Notes: generated by a model not told the origin, from the sequence alone. Numbered from the stretch's first letter, positions 11,701 through 27,500 are shown. The stretch: DNA of 64,000 nt from Icerya purchasi (GCA_039619475.1 CM077115.1:36592083-36656082), one strand, 5' to 3'. Numbers and translations are program-made.

Positions 11701-14700
11701 CGGCTCAGCGAAACAATGGAGTTCAACTTGTGGCATAACAGGTGGCGGTAATAAAATTCGCGTCATTTAATTTCCATTGCATCACGTTTTGCTGATAATT
11801 TATGCGTGTGCAGTTTAACGTTTGTGTTTGGCCGAAGCGATGCGCCGCGAATTGGTATGCCGATAAATGCGTCTAATCCGGCATGCACCGATCACGTTTT
11901 TTTTTTTTTTTCGTAAAAATTTTTTTTGTAACATTAATTTTTGGTGGTCATCAGTGCCGGATTAAGTAAGCGCGGGGCCCGTAGCAAATTCTATCGAGGG
12001 GTCCCTGATCTACTGAGTTCTTAAGTATAAAGTGGTAAAACAATAATTCAACACTCAGTATGTTTATTTGCCATCTATAGGTTACAAATTATGTTAGAGT
12101 TTAATGGTAAAGTAGATTACAATAGGCCGTGTTGGTCTTTGACACAAGTACAAAAGCCATAGTTGAGATTGCCCTGGCAATTTGGAATAATTTTGATATG
12201 AAATTAACATTTTAAAACTGACGATTAGTAAGTACGAACTTTTATTATTTGTTGAACTTTTATTATTTGTTAAACTTTTACAAAGTAACTTTTCTAGATT
12301 TAATGTATGCGAATTTAGAGATAATACGATATGAATATCAATTTCTCTGAGCAAATCATATTCTATATTCATCAAAGAGAAATAATTCAGACGTTCTTGA
12401 CTTATCGTGTTCCACCTTAATTCATTTTTTATACGCTTCAATGTCGAAAATGAACGTTCGCCACTACAGTTAATCATCATGAGAGACAAATAAATGCGTA
12501 AAGCAATTTCTAAATTGGGCAAACATGATTCTAATGAATTTTCCATTAGGAATTTATAGTATTGAATTTCCAGAGCTTCGTTTTTTTGAATTGTCAATCG
12601 CACTAGCCACATCCGTTTTCAGTAGCTCGACAAACTGCACTAAGTCTTCTAAATCATTTGCTTATGACCATAATTGGAGTTTTTTTCAAAATCTCTTCTG
12701 CTATAATAGATTTTAATGATGGAAAAATTCCGAAAATACTACTAAGTTTTCGGTATACTTTTATGTGTTTATCTAAATCAGATAGTGTGATATCAATAAT
12801 GACATCAAACACCTCAATTTCAAACTGTTTACCAGGTGTTTCATTTTAAACAAATTCGTCAAGTGTACTAGAACCGCTAAAATGGTCATACGTTGTGTTT
12901 CGTTTGCGTCGCCTTGAAGTCTGTTGCTGATATTCATGACAGCCTGTCAGATCTTTGGCTTTTGCTTCAATATCTGAAAGTTTGGATCGCATTTTTCGGC
13001 CATATCGATATAATGATTCATAAAGGGCGTACCCTGTATTAAGGTCTATATTAGACGATTACAGCGACGCACTAATCGCTTGTACGCGTTCTAGGATACC
13101 ATTTCATCATGATTTGCCATTATTCCCGTTTCCAACTTATTCATCTTTAAAACTAGTCCGTAAACTTGATTACGACACTCTATCTTTTGATCTATATTAT
13201 TGCAAATGTCACTCAACACTTGCTTGATAGTGATAAAACCACATAAAAGTGCCTTCGTAGCATCAGCTCTGGCGGACTATCTAGTATTTGATAACCTTTT
13301 CAAAATCGGAATTTTCGAAATAAAAACTTTCGTAAGAAGACCCCAACGATGTGTAGAAGCGAACAAAAAAAATTATAAAGATTTTCAATAAAATCGAAAA
13401 AAAATAATGCTTCTGTACAACAGTCTGTAGCGCACTTAGCAACTAAATTTAACGAATGTGCAAGACAGGGAATGAATGTATTCTGCATACTTATTTATTC
13501 CTTTAATTCGTGCTTGCAGGCCGCTATATTTTCCGCTCATGTTGCTGGCATTATCATAGCATTGTCCACGACAATCTTTAATATAAATGACATTCTTACT
13601 TAAGAAATCTAGTAAACTTTGGGCAAGTTGTTCAGCAGTATGGCCTTCGATGTCTAAGAACTTAACAAATCTCTCAACTGGCTCAGATGGGGTAGAACAT
13701 AGTGCACTATCAGAGTCAGTCGATCTACATGCGATATATCTGGAGTAGAATCTAATGACACCGAATAGTACCCGGATCTCTTAATTTCGCAAATAATTTG
13801 ATCCAGCATGCTTGATGCAATTAATTTGATAAATTCCTCGCATGTTGTTTTAGATAAATATGACGTGTGTCTTTTTCCTTTTTATGGGCATACGTTTTAA
13901 TATGTTGGGCCGTAAAAACGTCAAATTCGGAAAATAATTCTGAGATTAATAAAATATTATTGGTTGTATTTATTTTTTATTATATAAAATTGGGACATTT
14001 TTTCGTTATAAAATCTAATGGGGGCCGACCTAAGAATTACGTTGTAAATTTTGATCATTTTATACAAAATGTAGAAGAGAAAGAGACAGAAATTTAATCA
14101 AGAGGGGTCAAGGGGTATAGCCTCTTGCGAGGCCAAAATGACCGAGTTTATAACAAAATTGAATGTCGCTTGTTCTTCGACTTCAAGCAAATTGGTCAGA
14201 CAAATTCTACCTTGTATTTGGTATTTTTGTATATTAGTTAAAAAAGAAATATCCGAAAAAGCGTAGCGTCAGGCGGCGCAAACATGTTAGGTAGATGACA
14301 TACAAGGTTAGCGTCGTATGTTATAAGAAAAAAATCAGAAATAAAGATTTTAAAATGCAAGTATTAATGAAGTTCGAAAAGCTACATATAATACTAATAC
14401 GTGTCTATTTCTAAGCATACTGCGATCCGTTCTGCAGCGTTATTTTTTACACTAACAGTAATCGTTCGACAGGAGCTGTGTTTGATGCTGAAAAAAACTC
14501 GAAAAAAACAAATTTCTAAAACGGATTTAAAAATCAAACCTCTTAACTTTCGTATCGCGTCAGCTGATGCCAATAAGAGTAGAATCGCGTTCTTCAATTC
14601 CTATATTAATAAAGCGCTTGAAACGAGTAATATTTCGTGTTTGGAAAATGTTTTTGCAAAGAGAGGCTTTTCATTTCAGAGCATATTTCTATAATATTCG

Positions 14701-17700
14701 GTCAACGTGAAATCCGTGCTTAACATCGTTGTCATGCGAAATTAAAAGAATCAGCAAGAGTAGTTACGTTTCGATTGAAAAAGATAAAAAACGGATACAC
14801 ACCGCATGGTATTTTTACTCGGCATTTTTTTTTTTTTTTTTTTTTGAGTTAACTTAGTAAACATGCGCGCGCCTGTTGGTTGCTAATATTAGGCCCTAAT
14901 ATACGTTTGGCGTAAAATTGCAAATTTTACCGTGTAATTTCTTTTTCGATTTTAGTCTTCGATGTAATTTTAATCACCGTGTCAATGATGACAGCCAGGT
15001 GAACAAATACGCAGATACACATCGGTCTCGAGAACTTTACTAGAGTCAGCGGGAAATTCACTTTGGGCATTACTTCGGGAAAAGATGGAAACGAAAAACT
15101 ATAGTGTGTAGTAATCGTTTGGAAATTACTCGCTTTTCGTTCATTTTTTATCCTTTTCCTGCATAATTTTCGTGCGAGCTGTCGACGTTGTTCCGGGTTT
15201 TTGTAATTCCGCTACAGCAGCATATTTTATGTTACTGTTCCACTTCCAATAGCGGCGGCTCGTAGCAGATTTCTGCTATCCATCTCGGCATCGCAGATGT
15301 CTACTGAAGAAAGAGACCGAAGATTGTCTCAAAAGCGCGGAGAATTTCTCAAATTGTTGGTGTTTTGTTACTGTCGGAACCGGCGGCATCGAATTAAAAT
15401 GTGACAACCGGTGTCAGGGTTCTAGAGTGTTTAACGGCTTATCTTCAAAAACACGCGGCCTAATAAATTGATTGGGTAGAGACCAAAAAAGTTGAGTAAG
15501 GGAGTTTTGCGAAACCTTTGTAAAATAATAATACAACACGTTGTACGCTTTTAGAAGAGGGATCATTAAAAGAAGTTTGATACGTCAGCGATAATTTCAC
15601 GAAATGCCCAATCGATTTTTGATGATATAATTAATTTCACGGTATGCGCTTTTTATTTTCCGGAATAAAAGTTCGTCAAAAAAGAAATCCAAAGGAATAT
15701 TTATGTATATTTTGAGTCATTTCATTCGAATGTAATCAATTTCATTATCAGTTGACGCGCTGCCTTTGAATATCGCACATTTCGTTATAATGTGTACACT
15801 CAATGGGGGAAAGACGCGAATGCGAAATGAAAAACTGTCAGAAGTTAGACATAGTAACGCAGTATAAACATTTTTGGACAGTAATGATGGACCAACACTT
15901 AAGATGGGACATACATATGGAATACATTGCAAAGAAAATAAGAGCAGTTTTACCAGCTTTATATATATATTAAAGAAATATGCAACAAATGAAACATTAA
16001 AAGTAGTTTATTATGCGCCAGTGGAGTCGAGGATCAGATATGGAATTCGGGCATAATGATGAGGAAAGGTATACTCGAAATTAAATGCTTGAAATTAATA
16101 CCAAATCCCTTAAGAGGAGAAACTGATAGTGAAATAATTAAAAAAGAAAACGTAATGAGCATAAGAGGAATGTACTTATTACTGAAGATGTGGGAGTACA
16201 TATCAGCAGAAAAGAAACTTGAACTGGAGGAAAGAATAAACACAGAATACGAGTTGAGGGAAAAACTTTCGTATCAACTGCCGTTAGCAAGAACATAGAT
16301 TAGCAAACGGATAAATATATTATAACTCAGATGTTGAATAAAATACCCAAAGAAATAATAGAGAAGGAAAAAATAGGGGAAAGAAAAATAAAGGAATGGC
16401 TTCAGGAAGAAGAGAATATAAAAAAAAATAATAAACATAAAATAAAATGACAAGGCGCAACAAAAAAACTGTGAACATAAACTTTGGATATAGAAGATAG
16501 AAATAGATTATTAATTATTGATAAGTAAAATAGATAGATTAAGTAAATATTACACGATTATGTATATGTATAAGTGTTAAGTTAAGATGGTTAAGTGTTC
16601 AATAGGGGATAATTCGTCGACAAGCGTTTTAGCTCGACGAAAGATTTTTTTGTAAAAAATAACAAATACATATTTTTCAAAAAACAAAAAAAAAAAAAAA
16701 CGTTATTTTGACGATGTCGTTTGCTGATTTTTCTAACCATGTTACGTACATTTTAATATTTTGCAACACATCCAGCTTATTCTGTTTCTTTTTCTTTTAC
16801 AGCGGGATTTAAAATTTATTGATTTAAATTGTGCGCATAGGAGGAATAAACAATGATATACCTTTTATGCGTGATCGATTGGGGGCGTATCGATTTTAAT
16901 AATAATTCTCCATCAAATTCCAATGGCTAACGAAAGAGTACGGAAATGGCGCTGTAATTTGTTTCTTAAAAGTGGTACCATCAGTCTTGTATAATCACTT
17001 TTTAAGAAGGCTTATTTGCACATATCGGTCGCGGCTCGTCACAGTTTTGGTCTGGTCGTAGTATAAAAACATTTGTTTTTCCTTCTTGCTGCGTGATGCT
17101 AATGTGTCTACAGTTATCGGTCGTCGTTCAGAATCTGATTTGTTCGGTCATATTTCAATTCGTTCACAATGATGTTTCTTTTTTTTTTCTTTTTTTTGTG
17201 GCGGACCAAAGTCGGGAAGACACATTTGTGGCACTTTCAAAACGGATGACGTCGAATGCTCTTATGTATCTTTTTATTAAACGGAATATTAAAGTTATGT
17301 TTAGTCATTCCGAAATACTGGAAAAACTTTGTTTCATCATCGTGTCTATCAGTTCTTTTTTTAAATACACTAGCAAATTATCCTTCACTTTCTCTTTTCC
17401 TTTCTGCGCTGCATGTACCTACAGGCGTTTTTTCTGCTTTTCGTGTTCTTCAGCCAAAGATGTCACTGTGATTGCTAATTGATCCTTTTTTTTATTTAAA
17501 CGTTTGCCATTTCAATGAAAAGTAAAAGAAAAAAAGCGAACTGCGATCGATGATGTGACGCGAGCTATGACGTTGTGTGTGTGTAAATAGAGAGATCTTT
17601 ATTCGTTTAACGCTGGCACTAAGGTGTCTTTAGCGTAGCTGCTTTTGTCGAAGTTTAAATTGCAAAAATTTAGTTTTTTTGTCGATTATTAATTACAAGA

Positions 17701-18533
17701 CGAATGAAGAAACTAGTAATGATTTTAGTAAGCGAATACGATAGGAAAAACAACGATTGTTAATAAAGCGTTGTTAAACGAATATTTCTTACCGACAAAT
17801 ACCTGGGCTAGAAGGACTACTACCACTGCGTTTTTTTTCGACCACGTTAAAGTGGGTTGCCGTAGAAGAATCACTGCGACAGCTGCTACTGCGACGGGAT
17901 TTCGGCTTTTTAAAGTCGTCCGATTCCATTCCCTCTTCGATTATTTCCGGTAAATACATATTCCGTTGTTCTTCCGGAACACTAAACGACAGAATTACTC
18001 GTTACATTTCAAGAAATTACCTTTTCTCCTCGGTTTAAGCGAATTGAGTATTTTTCAAATTTATCTGAGAACGTGTCATGTTCGATTATACCGAGATAAA
18101 CCGGAAAAATATCGAGATATATAACCTCTGATGCTGCGCAGCGTGGAGCAGCAGAAACACATTCTGTTTTTATACACAAGTATTTTTATCTTCTTTTGTT
18201 CTTTTGACGTCCCGTACGCTTCTACACCTACACCTCTTTTATTGTAAACAATTATAGCAAAACCGACAGATTGTCGTACCACACACGGCCAGTGCTCTCT
18301 ATCGATAGCTAAAATAAGTTGTTTCATAATGCAACATCATGGTAGGAGTTTACCGTATTGTGAAGTGAACTCGCGTATTTTTACAACATTTATAAACAAA
18401 AAGAAAAAAAAACTTGCACCGCTAATAATTTCGTTGTTCAAATTACAATTATTTTCCGGTTCAGCGAGTGATGTTATTTTCGAAATTTTTGAAAGCAACT
18501 AGTTATAAAAATTTTCGCGCCTTAAAATTTACC

Positions 18534-18564
<31 letters not shown>

Positions 18565-21500
18565 GCGGTAATATTTTGACGTTCGTGGAAAAAAACAATT
18601 TACACTATCATCTGCAGCATAAACTGTCTCAAGTTTTATATCGTGTATATATATACATATATATATATAAATATATATTTTAGTGACGTATTATACTTAC
18701 TACAAATAATGAACTGATCCTCGGAAGGTTTTCTTTTTGTAAGCGAACGAAGCTCCTGTATATGGCAATACCAAATTTTCGTCATCGTCAAAGTACTTGT
18801 CTTTTACCAGTGGCGGACAGTGCAACATGAGCGTGTCGACTCCTAGGTATGAAACCTGTTTGATAATACAAATACATATCGTAATGTAATCGTGCCGAGC
18901 GTTAAAATCGTTGTCAATTCGGAAAACGCACTACATTTTATAAATCGGAAAGGACCTAGCAGAGCAAGAACACGTAATAACGCAGGAAAAGGCGTAAGCA
19001 AAATGAAATCTGATCCAAAAAGAAGATGAAACCAAACTGAGAATGCACTAGTATTATACTAACTTAGAAATATTTTCGCCCATATCCTAAGTTATCGTTT
19101 ATACATTTCTATTAGTTAATATTGTTATACTTGTATTACAGTTTAATATATTTTTTTATTTACTTCATCTATCGACAAATGTTGAAATAAGATAGGGGAA
19201 ATAAGGAAACAACGTATTTAGGAATTATTAACTTTTATAACAAATTTATGGCGCGAGTACTTAACGCATTTACACTCTCATGCACAACCGCCGAGTATGA
19301 CATCGTACATTTCCTTAATCCGCCAACTGCCACCTAAGGTCTCCTGGTACACCAGACGTTTTATTTTTTTAATATCTTTTAAAGTTGGTTAGCTACACTG
19401 CTGTGCTTTATAATAGCTTTCAAAAATATATTTTACTATAAAATTATTATAGTTTGAAGTTTTGGACTGCTTTGAAGTACCTGAATTTTCATGCTTTTGC
19501 TTACTGGGGTACCAAGAAACCACCCTAGATGACAGCATTACAAAATATCACAAAAAATTTTTTTGCATTTTTTTTTTAAAGATGATAAAAAGACTACTAA
19601 TTATTGTGAAAAATGCTATAAAGTAATATGTATAAAAACCACTTGAAGAATATTTGTGAAAGTTGTTTTGAGAATGAATTAGTCAATTAATCCGACTCAA
19701 GCTGAATAATTGTGATTTTCATATGAAATTGAATATATTTAAGATTAGTTAATGCGATACGTTTTTTAAAGTATTTTACAATGAGTTAAATTAGGTACTG
19801 AGAGACACCCCAGGTGGCAGGATGTTACAAAATGTCAGGTGGCAGTTGGCGGGTTAAAAATTATTTTAAACAGTTGATGAACTAAAACTAAATTAAAAAC
19901 TACTTCCCATCAATTAGACCAAACACATAAATAAGCGCCCTTAAATTCTGGAGAAAGAATTATTTAAAAAAACATGTAGTCGAGATAAAAAAAGGTTCGT
20001 TGCAATCGAATTCAATATTCCTCTCTGTATTACAACGAACGACAAGAGTATTCTTACCTTGGTGTGCCTGTCGATTAACCAATTTAATTCGAAATCTTCT
20101 TCATCGTCACCGAACGGATTTATGAGCTGTTCTGCGACCTGCAGTTATTTTACAAAATGAAGAAACATTAATTAAACAAATTTTCAAATTTTTTTTCATA
20201 TAATAACGAATTGTTAATTGGGAAAATCGCGAAGTATTTGAAAGTAATAAATTTGTAGTCCCGAACTGTTTCGTAACTGGCCACAATGGTAATAATAGTG
20301 ATATACAGAATCACAAGGGTACTAGGGCCATTTCGATTTGTAGTTAGGCGAAGTGGAGTAATATGTAAAGGCGGTTCAGAGTATTAAAAAACATAATAAT
20401 AATAATAATTTATAAATATTAAAAGGGAATTTTTTTATTTTGAACAATTTATAAAACGAAGAATTTTTGAGCGCCTGAAAATGATTATGAATTTTTCTTT
20501 TTCGATGAAGTAAATAATTAAACGTTAGAATGGAGTTACGGTTTTTGTCGAATAATTTTATCGTCGACACACCCTATATTGATGTTTTACCTCGCCAAAC
20601 AGTTAATTTCCGTCCGACGTACAACACACACACACACACACACACACTATCGTTTACGGTTTTCAACTTTGCTATAAATATTCCACTAAGCGATAATGTT
20701 TACTGTAAGGGGATAAAAGCAAATGACGTGCCCTGGGAAAATTGTATAAATTGAAGAGTAACGTATCTCTACATTAGTTAATAAAAACAATGAACGTTAT
20801 AAACGTAATAAGTGACAAACATTAAATAATCATAAATGAATATTCTAGAAACGTCTTGGGGGAGTATCCAAAATGCGGTAATTTTTCGTTTTAATATTTT
20901 TTTGAAAATAAAATCGTAATATAAAATATGAAATATAATTGTAGACATTAATATTGTTCGTATACCCCAGTGTATTCTTATAATTCCGTGTATTAGTTTG
21001 GTATAAATATGTCTGATAAATAATAAAGATATTTTTTGTCATTGTGACTAAAACTCTTCCTTCATAGATTGATTGTCGGTACACCACTGGCATATACCAG
21101 TACTTTCCAAAGTAGTAAATACCATACCTGTTGGTAAAAGCTTGCATACTTTCATAGATGATCTGTAAAAATGGTAAAAGCTTTTTACAAGTGATTACTA
21201 TGAGATGAGTTTGCGTCTTAAGGAATTCTTTTTTAAATTCTATAGCAGTTTTTTTTTTTTTTTTTTTTTATATATACTTTTATTTTATTCCTAATTATTT
21301 CCTGCTTTCTTTCCGCTTTCACTTATCATTAGCCGCTTCCCCATGTTGTCCTTTACATTTAAATGATGCGCTTGTTTGTGACGCTGATCACGTGTTTATT
21401 AAGTTTTCATCTCTTTCGCTAGGGTGTCTGTACTCCCGTTTGCTTAGGCGTGGGCTTCCTGCTTCTTATTGTGCCCCTGTTGTATCCTATCTTTAACCTT

Positions 21501-24500
21501 TTACACTTATTATCCCTTCCGTTGTGTTACCTTCCTATTAACGATATCTGATCGTCTTATTATAATATAACTTTCCTTTTTCATTTTTAATTGGTTCTGA
21601 TTGAAGGTCCTTGGTCGACAAGCCCAATTTTCTTTTCTTTAAAAAAAAAAATATAAATAAAAAAAAAAACATCAATCTTGGTCATCTTATTTTCATATAA
21701 CAATCTCTAAATAGTTGAAGGTGTGAAATGTCTTTTGATGGTTTGGAGACATTTGTTACAAGTGCGATATCATTTGTACCGATGAGGAGGCTATTAGTGA
21801 ATGAAGGCACCAAGAAATTTTGCGAAAACTTTTTTTGTATAAGCGCCTCGATTAAAATCGTCGTTTTATGTTGGCTGAAGGGGATTTGTTGCCAGTGGCG
21901 ATGAACGGTTTTTTCCCAAAAATATCAAAAAATAAAAAAAAAAACAAAATAGAATTTCAAAAAAATGCCAGATATAAATAAGTCCAAATTTATTATCTAT
22001 TATAAACGCGATTTAGTATATTCTAAAGGCAGAGGGCAATCGGAATTTTATTTTATTTTTTTATAATTAGCATCAATGTAGTGTTTGGAATGAGGGAGTC
22101 GATTTTTTTACTATTAAAATGTACATTTTAAAAATTGTTAACAGCTGATTAATTTCAATGTTAAATAGCTTTCCAGGCAGACTGCGCACATTACCTTTAA
22201 TAATCCCATGTAGAAAAAAAACTGTAAAATGGTTACAATCGGAAAATAAATGTCTACCTCCATCTGAACCTTATTCACATTTTCGACGTACTGCCTACCA
22301 AAGAGAGCTCCGATGAAGAATGAGTATGTAGCTAACGTCACTACCTGAAATAAAAATGTTAATTATTTTCCAACAAAACGTAAATTTTAATAATAAATGT
22401 ACGCTAACGGCGACGATATTGGGTTTCTACTGAATTGTCTGTTTGTTGACACTCTGAATAAAATGGGGAAAAAGATTATTTCAACGTGTACTAAAATAAT
22501 GAGCGTTTAGTTTATTTTTTATGTTTTTTAATACATTGCCCGTTTAAAATTATTGCTGTAATTTTTTAAAAGAAAAAAAAATTTCGGCAAATTCCATTTA
22601 AATTGTAATTTTGTTTTGTTACGTTAACATTGAAAATAACAATTTCTACTTATAAGATTAGGAAAATACGACATTATGTAATTTATAAATTTAGAAACTT
22701 AAACAAACATGAAGATAATATTAAAATAAATTTACGGTGCAATCTATTAAATATATCACCAAAATATATTAAAAAATTATCACCAAACAAAATAACATCT
22801 AAAGTAGAAATAAAAAAATAGATTACGAATAAAAATATTAAAATACAATAAAATAATCAGGGGTTACCTCTATGGAATATATGTATATAAAGTATGGTTA
22901 GTAATGAATATGTGTCTGATATGTGTGGAAGATATATGGATATATATGAGACAGTATATTATATTAATATAGGCATTTATATTGTGTATAGGTATACGCA
23001 GTGGCGGTCCTAGTAAAATTTTTAGGTGGTGCGAGATCTCAAAATGGCGCCTCTCTAAATATAAAACTTGGCGTTTTTCCTATGCAGCTGCTTATCCGTG
23101 ATTATGCTCTGCATAGTTTACATTGAGACGAACGGGAGTGTAATTTTTTATATATAAACGCTATCAGACCGACCAAACACCTGTAGGCATACCTGAATGT
23201 CACCTTTTCAGCTGAGAAATCATAACAATTAATATTTTGTTTGACAACTTTTGTTTCGAACTGTTATTTTGCAGACAGTAATATCTGTCTTAAAAGTAAA
23301 AGAACAACCAATTTGATAAAAAAAAAGCCTAGATGGCCACCGTTTTAGCTTACGGCGCTTGAAATTCTTTTTTTTTCTCAAGTCCGCAGAATTTATCATT
23401 TGGGCGATACCATTTTCTGTAAACAAAATTCCATGACTTTATAGTTTTTCCTGACATATAGCCGATCGTAGGTAAGTTATTATAAGTTTTAATTTATTGA
23501 AAATTCGTTTTGCTGTAGCGACAGTTACGGATTCAGTCAGCAAGGTACGAAGCGCTGTCCATACATTCGGGAAAATATCCTGCGAATTATTTTATTTTAT
23601 AAGTTGAAGAAGAACTTTTAATGGCTGTGCTGATTGAAAATTTTTTAATAATGTGTTCAGGCGCATAAGTTCCTCAACCAATTCGCAACCAGACACATTC
23701 AATTTTTCCCCATCGATTAAATTGATTTACAAATCAACACAGGTTTTTTCCAAAATGGATTTTTCAGGAATTATTTTGATGTTGTGTAAAAATGACCACA
23801 TGTATCGTTGAATTTTGACAGTTGTCTAAATCGACCGACCAATGCATTCTCAATTGTATCAATCATTCGCTAAAAAACCTTCATTTTAAATAATTCTTTA
23901 GGATCAGTTGGTGTCTCATCTACGGTTTCGTATTCAAATAACGTTTTTTTTTTTGTTTTTCGGAATCGGGGACTGGCTTAAAAATCGGATCTACCTCAGC
24001 CTGGGATGCTATTTCCCCAGCTGTTATTAGGGTAGATGAAAAAGTCCGGTATTATTTCACAAATTCCACGCAGTTTTTCAGCAATTGCGATGCGTTTGGT
24101 AATTCCATGGTTTCAGACTGCATAATCTTATAATGTTTACTTGAAGCAGTATATCGTAGCAAGTTACCATAGTAATTATAAACTCAAATTGCTTTTTTTT
24201 TTCTTTCTTTTTTTTTTTTTTTTTTTTGTACTAGCGGTAAGGCTACTGATGCTGCAACTGAATCATTTGTTTTTTCATGAAGTCTTTAGAAGGGCATCAT
24301 GAACTGAAGAGTAGTGAAAGCGAACAGCAGCCAAGGCCAGTCACTCTACTCTCCCAGCGAGTTTCGCGAACTTCTTTCAACGATAATCTTTCTATATGCT
24401 CGGATGTTACTTCCCATCGTTTTATTGATCCAGAAAATAAAAAACAGTCTTTGAAGAAATCCAAATAAAGAAACTGATTTAACAGATGTTTTGGTTGCAT

Positions 24501-27500
24501 CTGCTATAAATTCAGACCATGACAGTCAGATGGATTTAAAAATGCTCGAGCATATTGGTTAAGAATTCTGGTATGGACACATTTGTTTACTCTTACCATG
24601 TTCGTACCATTATCGTATCCTTGACCTCGACAATCGTTCATGTCTAAATCAAACTACTGTACAATTGTATCAAGAAAGAGGCTAGTGAATCCTGTCCCCG
24701 AAGAATCACTTACTGACTTGTAAGCAACGAAACATTCTCGAACTTCGACTGCTTCTTCATCAGTGTTGATAAAACGGAATGTTAGCGATAATTGTTCAAC
24801 GTGGCTTACATCAGGAGTGCAGTCCAGTATGATGGAGAAGTATTTAGCTGACTTTACCATATTTAAAATATTATTTCGAACTCCACTTCCAAGTAAGCCA
24901 ATTAACTCGTTTTGAATCCGTTTTCCAAAACAATGGACGTTGGTCTCCTTATTTACAACACGGCGAAGGTGCTTCATCATTAGATTATCAAATTTTCTTA
25001 GAAGTTGCACTAATCCAGGAAGTTGCCATTATTAGAAGTGTATAAAGTTTCAGATCCAGAGCTTCTTCTAAATGACGCTAAAAAAGAATACTATGGACAT
25101 CATTCATTCGAGGATAGCAACCCACCGAGATTTCTCGTCTTCAATTTGTTTCTCCAAGTGCTTGTCCGTTTCACTGAAATTCTTCAAACTAATCGACGCT
25201 TCTATCCAACTGTTCATGGCACTTCGGTAATTTGAGGAAGTTTCGTAATTTTTGAGACACGTTGTTAAGTTCCTCTAGTCATCAAATCATTCTTTTCTCA
25301 GATTGAAGTGGGAATTTGTGTTAAATAAACGGCGGTAAAAACAATATACTTTATCCGCCGATTTATAGTATACAAGCTATCTTTTTTTGAATGTTTCCCC
25401 ATTTGGCTTTACTCTTTCAAAATGCTGTTTAAAAAATGACGACCGTTATATATTGCCTTCGGTATTTTTCATTGCTCATGTCGTTACGTACAGGACCTCG
25501 AATCATTATGTCATTTTTTTATCATTATAATTGTATTCTCCGAAAAATGATGCTATAACTGATACATCATTCACAACATTTTCAGATCCAGATGAGAGAC
25601 CAGGAATGTAGCTAAGTCTACTTCATTTGCTTCGCCTGAAAGTCGATGACTAGTCGACGCGTTTCGGTATGTACGAGTAGTATTTCTTAGTAGTCAGTAA
25701 TTTCGGTTGATTTTGGCGTCCCCTCCATGAGGAGACACTGTGCGGCCGCACCGCTCGCAGTGCCCTAAGGCCGCCATTGGGTATACGAATTTTTATATTA
25801 AGTATGTGGGTTATTGCAATGTGTACATTAACTATAGCAGAAAATTTGTTTACAAAAGAATATTCAGGTTAACAACAGGTAATTTTTTATATAATAATAA
25901 TAATAATAATAATAATATTAAAATATTCGTAATTTTAAGGTAATATTTAGCATATAACGGAATTATTAAACTAAATTAATCATAAGTACTACTGATAATT
26001 GGTAACATGTTTCCGAACTCAATATAAGTAACAATGGTATTATATTAACAAAATAAGGAATGTAGGCATGTGCTCATGTCTATGACCCCGCCGATAAGTT
26101 GCACAGCTTGGCGGGATCTTCAAACGTATTTTCTTCGAATCTAGATTTATCCACGATAATTATCGCAGATAATATTTTAATTTTTTGTCTGATTAAAAAT
26201 TATTTTTTTTCCAACTCCTTACTTTTCTACGAGTGTGATAAATTAATAGTATTTCAAGTGTCAATGGCGTTTATTACATTACTAAAAACATTTCTAAAGA
26301 GATTTTTTTTTTTTAAATATTTATTTTAATGACTGCGGGGGTTATATGTTCACCGATACTCAACGGTATACTCGTACGGTACTACAACTGGCCATGATTG
26401 TCTGCGCGACGTGTCGCGTATTCGTTATCAGTTCTGCCTTCCTCCTTCACCGCAGAAGACATGATACATCCGCCGAAACTCCGTCTCGGCAACGAAAAAG
26501 ACAAATCCACTGATAAGGCTCCTGTTCCGCCCTGAACAAAAATCTAATCACACCCGTTCCACCGCTCTCCGACTCCGTTAGCGATTACCAAGTACCGATA
26601 GACACTTCTTCGCCACCGCCTTATACAAACCAAAATCATAATCAACAATTCGTTTTTTCTAACTCTAGAAAACCATTTTATCTTCAACTGCAGACGATAG
26701 TATCTCCGAAATACAATCAACACATTCCGCTTCTCGCACACAAATGACAGCTGGTAGTAATTTTTAAATTAATAATAACTGCGCCGTCGATTCACATCAA
26801 CAGAAATACTCTTTTTATGATAGAAATATTCTTAATGAAGTAAATACTGCCTATTCCGACGAGGTAAATTAAACAAAAGATGGTCTCTTTCAAAATACAA
26901 TGCCGATATATAAAACTAATAAAAACGATACTTCAAAAATATCCCTAATTAAAATTATCAGAGATACAATATTATCAAATACACCGAAATGGTAGGTTGT
27001 CAGCTATCATAAAGGTGGTAAAAAACAAACAAAGGGAAGTAAATCCGCGTTCGCCCGAACTCGATCAGAAAGTTAAAATAATAATAAAAAATTAATTTTC
27101 TTCGCTGCAAATGGAACACAGCGGTGAAGGGGAAGACTCCCCTACCACCAGTCAAGAATTAAATGAACCCAAAAAATAATTGAAACCTCCACCGATATTT
27201 ATCCCAAGTGTAAACAACTTTCAGGCATTGAAAAGGAAAAATTGAGGAAAGTTTACCCTCCGATTCCTTCAGCTGTAAAACTATTAATGGCGATGGTCTA
27301 ATTAAAATGGCTCTCAAAGGCCCGCAAGAATATAGAGATATAATTCAAATTTTAACTAAAGAAAATGCGGCTTTTCACATACAGTGGGTCAAAAAAGTAT
27401 TTGCACACCACGAAAATTGGCTACAGGGTTACAGGGGAACGGCATAGGACCCGGAAACATTTATTAGACATAAACAGACAAAAAATAAAGTAAAAGAAAA

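Noticed and set aside
17093..17482. 129-residue plus-strand open frame
   Set aside because: T-rich composition, no family signature, antisense in a bestrophin intron.
21113..21147. Possible bestrophin micro-exon on the minus strand between exons E and F (good acceptor TTTTTACAG and donor CAACAG|GTATGG)
   Set aside because: It is 35 bp, would break the frame, and exons E and F already join seamlessly (GLLK-VAEQ).
24277..24468. Plus-strand open frame in the hAT element
   Set aside because: Opposite strand encodes the conserved [15 protein letters not shown] hAT block, so this is a shadow.
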